IMG/VR virus record: IMGVR_UViG_3300044701_002789
Location: 186,001 to 250,000 of that record
DNA from: a virus
Reading direction: 5' to 3' (one strand)
Length of the DNA stretch: 64,000 nt
The notes beneath the pieces were generated by a model, which ran no database searches, was not told where the DNA came from, and saw nothing but the letters and a program-made list of their open reading frames with translations. The position numbers and the translations under genes were made by a program. Below are positions 61,087 through 64,000 of the stretch, piece after piece. Positions within the stretch are counted from its first letter, which is position 1. The number at the start of each line of letters is the position of its first letter.

Positions 61087-64000
61087 ATAGGAAGTGCAAA
61101 TCCTCGGGTATTGAATGGGGAGAAGTTTGAAGTGACTGTAACCTTATAATCAATTTTATCAGTAATGTCATTATATTCAATAGTCATTCCACAAACTACT
61201 CCCAGTTTGTTTATAATTGCTCTAGCAACTCTATCTTCCCTAAAGTATAGATTTGTATTACCTTCAGGAAGATCATCGGTTGTAGAGAGACTTAAGAAAG
61301 ACTTAATTGAAGTCCAACCAAGAACACCAGGAGATACTGAATAAAGTATACTATTTGCAGCACCAACTACATTTGGAAGTGTCCAAATTAGATTTGTATT
61401 TAATGATGGTACTTGGAATCCTGCATAATTTGATCTGGATGAATTATAAATTCTTATTTGTCCAGTAACTGCAGTATTTCCAATTACATCTAATGCAATT
61501 CCGGAAAGAACAGTCAAAGTATTAATTCCAACATTACCATTTACATCAATTATAAATGGTGTAGTGTCCCCAACTGTATTATCAATTCTTACTATATTTT
61601 CAATCGGGGCGCCAGCAGAAGAACGAATGCGAAGACCTGGCTGATCAACAACTTGCACATCAAGTTTTGCTTGCGGAACTGCAATACCAACACCGATTGA
61701 TCCATTATTAGTAATTACAAATGGCGACGCATCGTTTGCCTCGTCTTCAATTAAGACAGCATTTCCGGTTCCAGTTTGTGTTACTCTTATTGCAGAAGAT
61801 TCTGTTGTCACTGCCACATTAACAGTGGAAACAAGATTAACTATATTATCAACAGTATCATAAGATGAACCAGTTACTCCAGCGAACAGTAATCCATCTT
61901 TATTATATTGAAGTTCTCCGATAGCACCGCCCACTGGTGGAATATCTGGAAGTTCATCCAATGATAACCCATCCATTGTAATAGTTGCAATTCCCGTAGT
62001 TGGATCAAACGCAGATGTGATTGTTATTCCAACACCAACAAAGTTTAACTGAGTTGCCATACCAACATAGTTGTTGGTAACATTTCTAGAAACCCCGATT
62101 CTATTTGCGCCAGTGATAGTAAGAGTCGTGATTCCTACTTCATCATTATTTTCTCCAGTAATATTAATATCACCTAAAGTCTTGAAGTCTATTAATGTGC
62201 AGATTCCAACAAAATTATTATTTGTTGAAATGCCAATTCTATTAGATGGACTTCTTTGCTGTTCACCAATAATTCCAAACTTTTCCCAAATATTATTGGT
62301 AGTGTAAACCCAACCATAATGTTTTCCACTTTCAGGGAATGCATTAATTACAACATCTCCTGGGTTTCCAGATTCTATGGGAGTAGAAATTCCAACAGTG
62401 GTTTTTCTGGAAACAGTGGCGTCACCTTGCAGATAAAGTGAAGATGCTTCTATACCCTTAGGAGAAGTTGATGTAATCTTGTTATTGAAAATTACTGGGC
62501 CATCAAATTGTGAAACTAATTTTCCATTTTCTCCACCTTCAACACGAATGGATCTATTGACATTTATTTCCAGAGGAGTAATAACATCAAATCCAATATT
62601 TACAATACTAGAATTTAAATCTTCTCCAGTTACTGTGGGAATAGGTGCATCAAATATTTCTTCTTGTCCGGTAGTTGAATTTATTTTCTTATTACCAGTG
62701 TAGAAATCTCCATCACTATTCATACCAGTAAAGATACTTACCCCACCATCAATTTTTGTTGACTGTGAAAGTAATTCTTCTTGACCCGAAATTACACGAT
62801 CTTGTCTTTCTGGTAATGCTGTGGAATAATTACCGGGACCAAATCCCATATATTCAAAGGTATGTCCAGATGCACGAATAATAGAATTTCTTCTAAATTC
62901 AATCGGAAGAACTTTTATCTTCTTAACAACTGAATTATCTAAGTGTACTTGTTTTTGAGTTCCGAGAACTGCACGGAAACATCTTACACTATTACTTACA
63001 ACAGATTCTTTGATTCTGAAAATTTCATTATCAATTTGTAAGTAATCACCAATTTTTAGTCCAAGTTGAACAGCATTTTCTATTTGCAGAGGATCATCAT
63101 CTGTTGCAGTTATATCAATTAATGCAGTTGAAATAGTAGTTACACCATCATAATATGTAATCAAACGAGAAGAAGTTATTTCATTGTCTCTCGCAATGCT
63201 ACCACCATAGGATGATGCACCAAAAGGATAAACCGTAATATCTCCACCTGTTACAATTGTATTATCTTTAATTCCTAGATCAATAGTAATTGAAGTAGTT
63301 GCAGTTCCTCCTGGGCCAAATGTAGATTTAATAATAAAATCGCGGTTGAATGAACTATTTTCGGCACCAGCAATACGAATCTTATCATTGACCTTAAGAC
63401 CATGGGCAGAATTAAAGACAATAGTAGAAATGCCAGTGTTGGAATTATAAAAAGAAGTTGTAATTCCTAGAGTCTTTCCAACCAAAATTACATTTGATTT
63501 TTCTGTAGCAAAACTTCCAAGACCAACAGTGGATGGGTTTTCTACTATAGTTGAAGATTCAATTTCAATTTGTTTGGAATTTCCGGTTGTAATTCCTACA
63601 ATTTTATAAAGAGTATCATAATCTTTAGATATTCCGGAAATACTTAAACAGTCTCCAATATTTTGTTGAATATTTTCTACACGAACAACCGCATCAAAAG
63701 AACCAAAGTTTCTTGGTACATCTTTAATTGCAAGAGTATTTCCGATACCATAAGCACTACCACCATCCATTATAACAACATTACTAATGGTTCCTGCAGC
63801 ACTTACTGTTACTCTTGCAGTTGCACTATTACCTCCTACTGATTCACTTATCAGAGGAACATTATAATATATTCCAGTGACATAAGTTGATCCTCCACCA
63901 ACAATACTTAAGTTGGTGATTGATAATAATCCATGATCTTCATTTGTAAATATTGTGTGCGCCGTTCCGGTTGGATTGGATACAATATCAGTAACACCAA
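61083..64000 (-). CDS. Large fibre or baseplate protein, N terminus beyond window
   Basis: The reading frame continues without a stop from 61083 to the right edge, so the true start is outside and the ATG at 63770 is internal. At least 970 residues are visible. They include beta-rich repeats with I..TTGNSKQIEIESSTIV and FNSAHGLKVNDKIRIAGAEN, a HTFEYMGFGPGNYSTALPER segment that resembles the end of the 785-aa protein (GHSLEYIGSGTNIATALPAA), GIGIAVPQAKLDVQVVDQPG stalk modules and a C-terminal EYNDITDKIDYKVTVTSNFS. A tail-fibre or baseplate protein is most likely. Confidence 0.75.
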   Translation of the reverse strand, partial: GVTDIVSNPTGTAHTIFTNEDHGLLSITNLSIVGGGSTYVTGIYYNVPLISESVGGNSATARVTVSAAGTISNVVIMDGGSAYGIGNTLAIKDVPRNFGSFDAVVRVENIQQNIGDCLSISGISKDYDTLYKIVGITTGNSKQIEIESSTIVENPSTVGLGSFATEKSNVILVGKTLGITTSFYNSNTGISTIVFNSAHGLKVNDKIRIAGAENSSFNRDFIIKSTFGPGGTATTSITIDLGIKDNTIVTGGDITVYPFGASSYGGSIARDNEITSSRLITYYDGVTTISTALIDITATDDDPLQIENAVQLGLKIGDYLQIDNEIFRIKESVVSNSVRCFRAVLGTQKQVHLDNSVVKKIKVLPIEFRRNSIIRASGHTFEYMGFGPGNYSTALPERQDRVISGQEELLSQSTKIDGGVSIFTGMNSDGDFYTGNKKINSTTGQEEIFDAPIPTVTGEDLNSSIVNIGFDVITPLEINVNRSIRVEGGENGKLVSQFDGPVIFNNKITSTSPKGIEASSLYLQGDATVSRKTTVGISTPIESGNPGDVVINAFPESGKHYGWVYTTNNIWEKFGIIGEQQRSPSNRIGISTNNNFVGICTLIDFKTLGDINITGENNDEVGITTLTITGANRIGVSRNVTNNYVGMATQLNFVGVGITITSAFDPTTGIATITMDGLSLDELPDIPPVGGAIGELQYNKDGLLFAGVTGSSYDTVDNIVNLVSTVNVAVTTESSAIRVTQTGTGNAVLIEDEANDASPFVITNNGSIGVGIAVPQAKLDVQVVDQPGLRIRSSAGAPIENIVRIDNTVGDTTPFIIDVNGNVGINTLTVLSGIALDVIGNTAVTGQIRIYNSSRSNYAGFQVPSLNTNLIWTLPNVVGAANSILYSVSPGVLGWTSIKSFLSLSTTDDLPEGNTNLYFREDRVARAIINKLGVVCGMTIEYNDITDKIDYKVTVTSNFSPFNTRGFALPI

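Noticed and set aside
63770-63770. ATG at 63770 as the start of the last gene
   Set aside because: The same frame stays open to the right edge of the window with fibre-like sequence (NEDHGLLSITNLSIVGGGST), so this ATG is internal.
1-64000. tRNA genes and photosynthesis genes expected in many cyanophages
   Set aside because: I looked for cloverleaf-like segments in gaps and for psbA/psbD-like proteins but found none. Gaps between genes are too short for most tRNAs; a tRNA search program would settle this.

Overview
The window is a piece of a large tailed-phage genome of the T4-like myovirus type, most likely a cyanophage. The support is indirect but consistent: a T4-type RNA ligase and polynucleotide kinase, a phage-sized peptide deformylase, a UvsW-like helicase, T4-type late boxes (TATAAATA) before virion genes, a protein with a T4-like capsid-targeting N terminus, and long fibre proteins carrying 'VGIGTTNP.YKLDV' modules that are typical of cyanophage virions. 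Coding is dense, AT-rich and almost entirely leftward (minus strand). Only one convincing gene (60445-61086) is on the plus strand. No photosynthesis gene, tRNA or CRISPR array was recognised, so the host assignment remains an inference.

Left region (1 to about 22.4 kb) is an accessory, nucleic-acid and early/middle module made of many small overlapping genes (ATGA and TAATG couplings). Recognisable members are a lipoprotein, an orphan MbcA/ParS-like antitoxin domain, a deaminase-fold protein, a tandem family of about ten LRV-like small proteins surrounding a PcfJ-like gene, peptide deformylase, two metallophosphoesterases, an RNA ligase plus kinase pair, a putative internal head protein, an AbrB-like protein, a GIY-YIG homing endonuclease, a UvsW-like helicase and a SprT-like metalloprotease. 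The operons here share an unusual composite border: a 19-bp imperfect palindrome (consensus GGACACTTTNNNAACYGTC on the coding strand), then 32-33 bp that usually hold a hairpin, then a -10 box. I count ten good copies and one weak one, all left of 22.5 kb.

Middle region (22.4 to 46 kb) is a tail-fibre and glycan/modification island. Two collagen-like fibres (484 and 1331 aa) and three RCC1-type beta-propeller proteins (7, 14 and 7 repeats) alternate with enzymes: a GT17 glycosyltransferase fused to a 2-oxoglutarate oxygenase-like domain, FkbM methyltransferases, a methyltransferase-GT2-TPR fusion, further glycosyltransferase-like proteins, a GT9-like TPR protein, a sulfotransferase-like protein, a second oxygenase, a GH130-like propeller and a YkgJ-like metal-binding protein. 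The simplest reading is a phage-encoded system that builds and covalently decorates its own fibres, although modification of host surface glycans is an alternative.

Right region (46 to 64 kb) holds virion structural genes: beta-helix fibres, three LamG-like lectin paralogues, an Mtd-like N-terminal fibre, a glycine-rich adhesin-like protein and several GIGTTNP fibres. T4-like late boxes lie before many of them. The last gene runs off the right edge and the first gene runs off the left edge.
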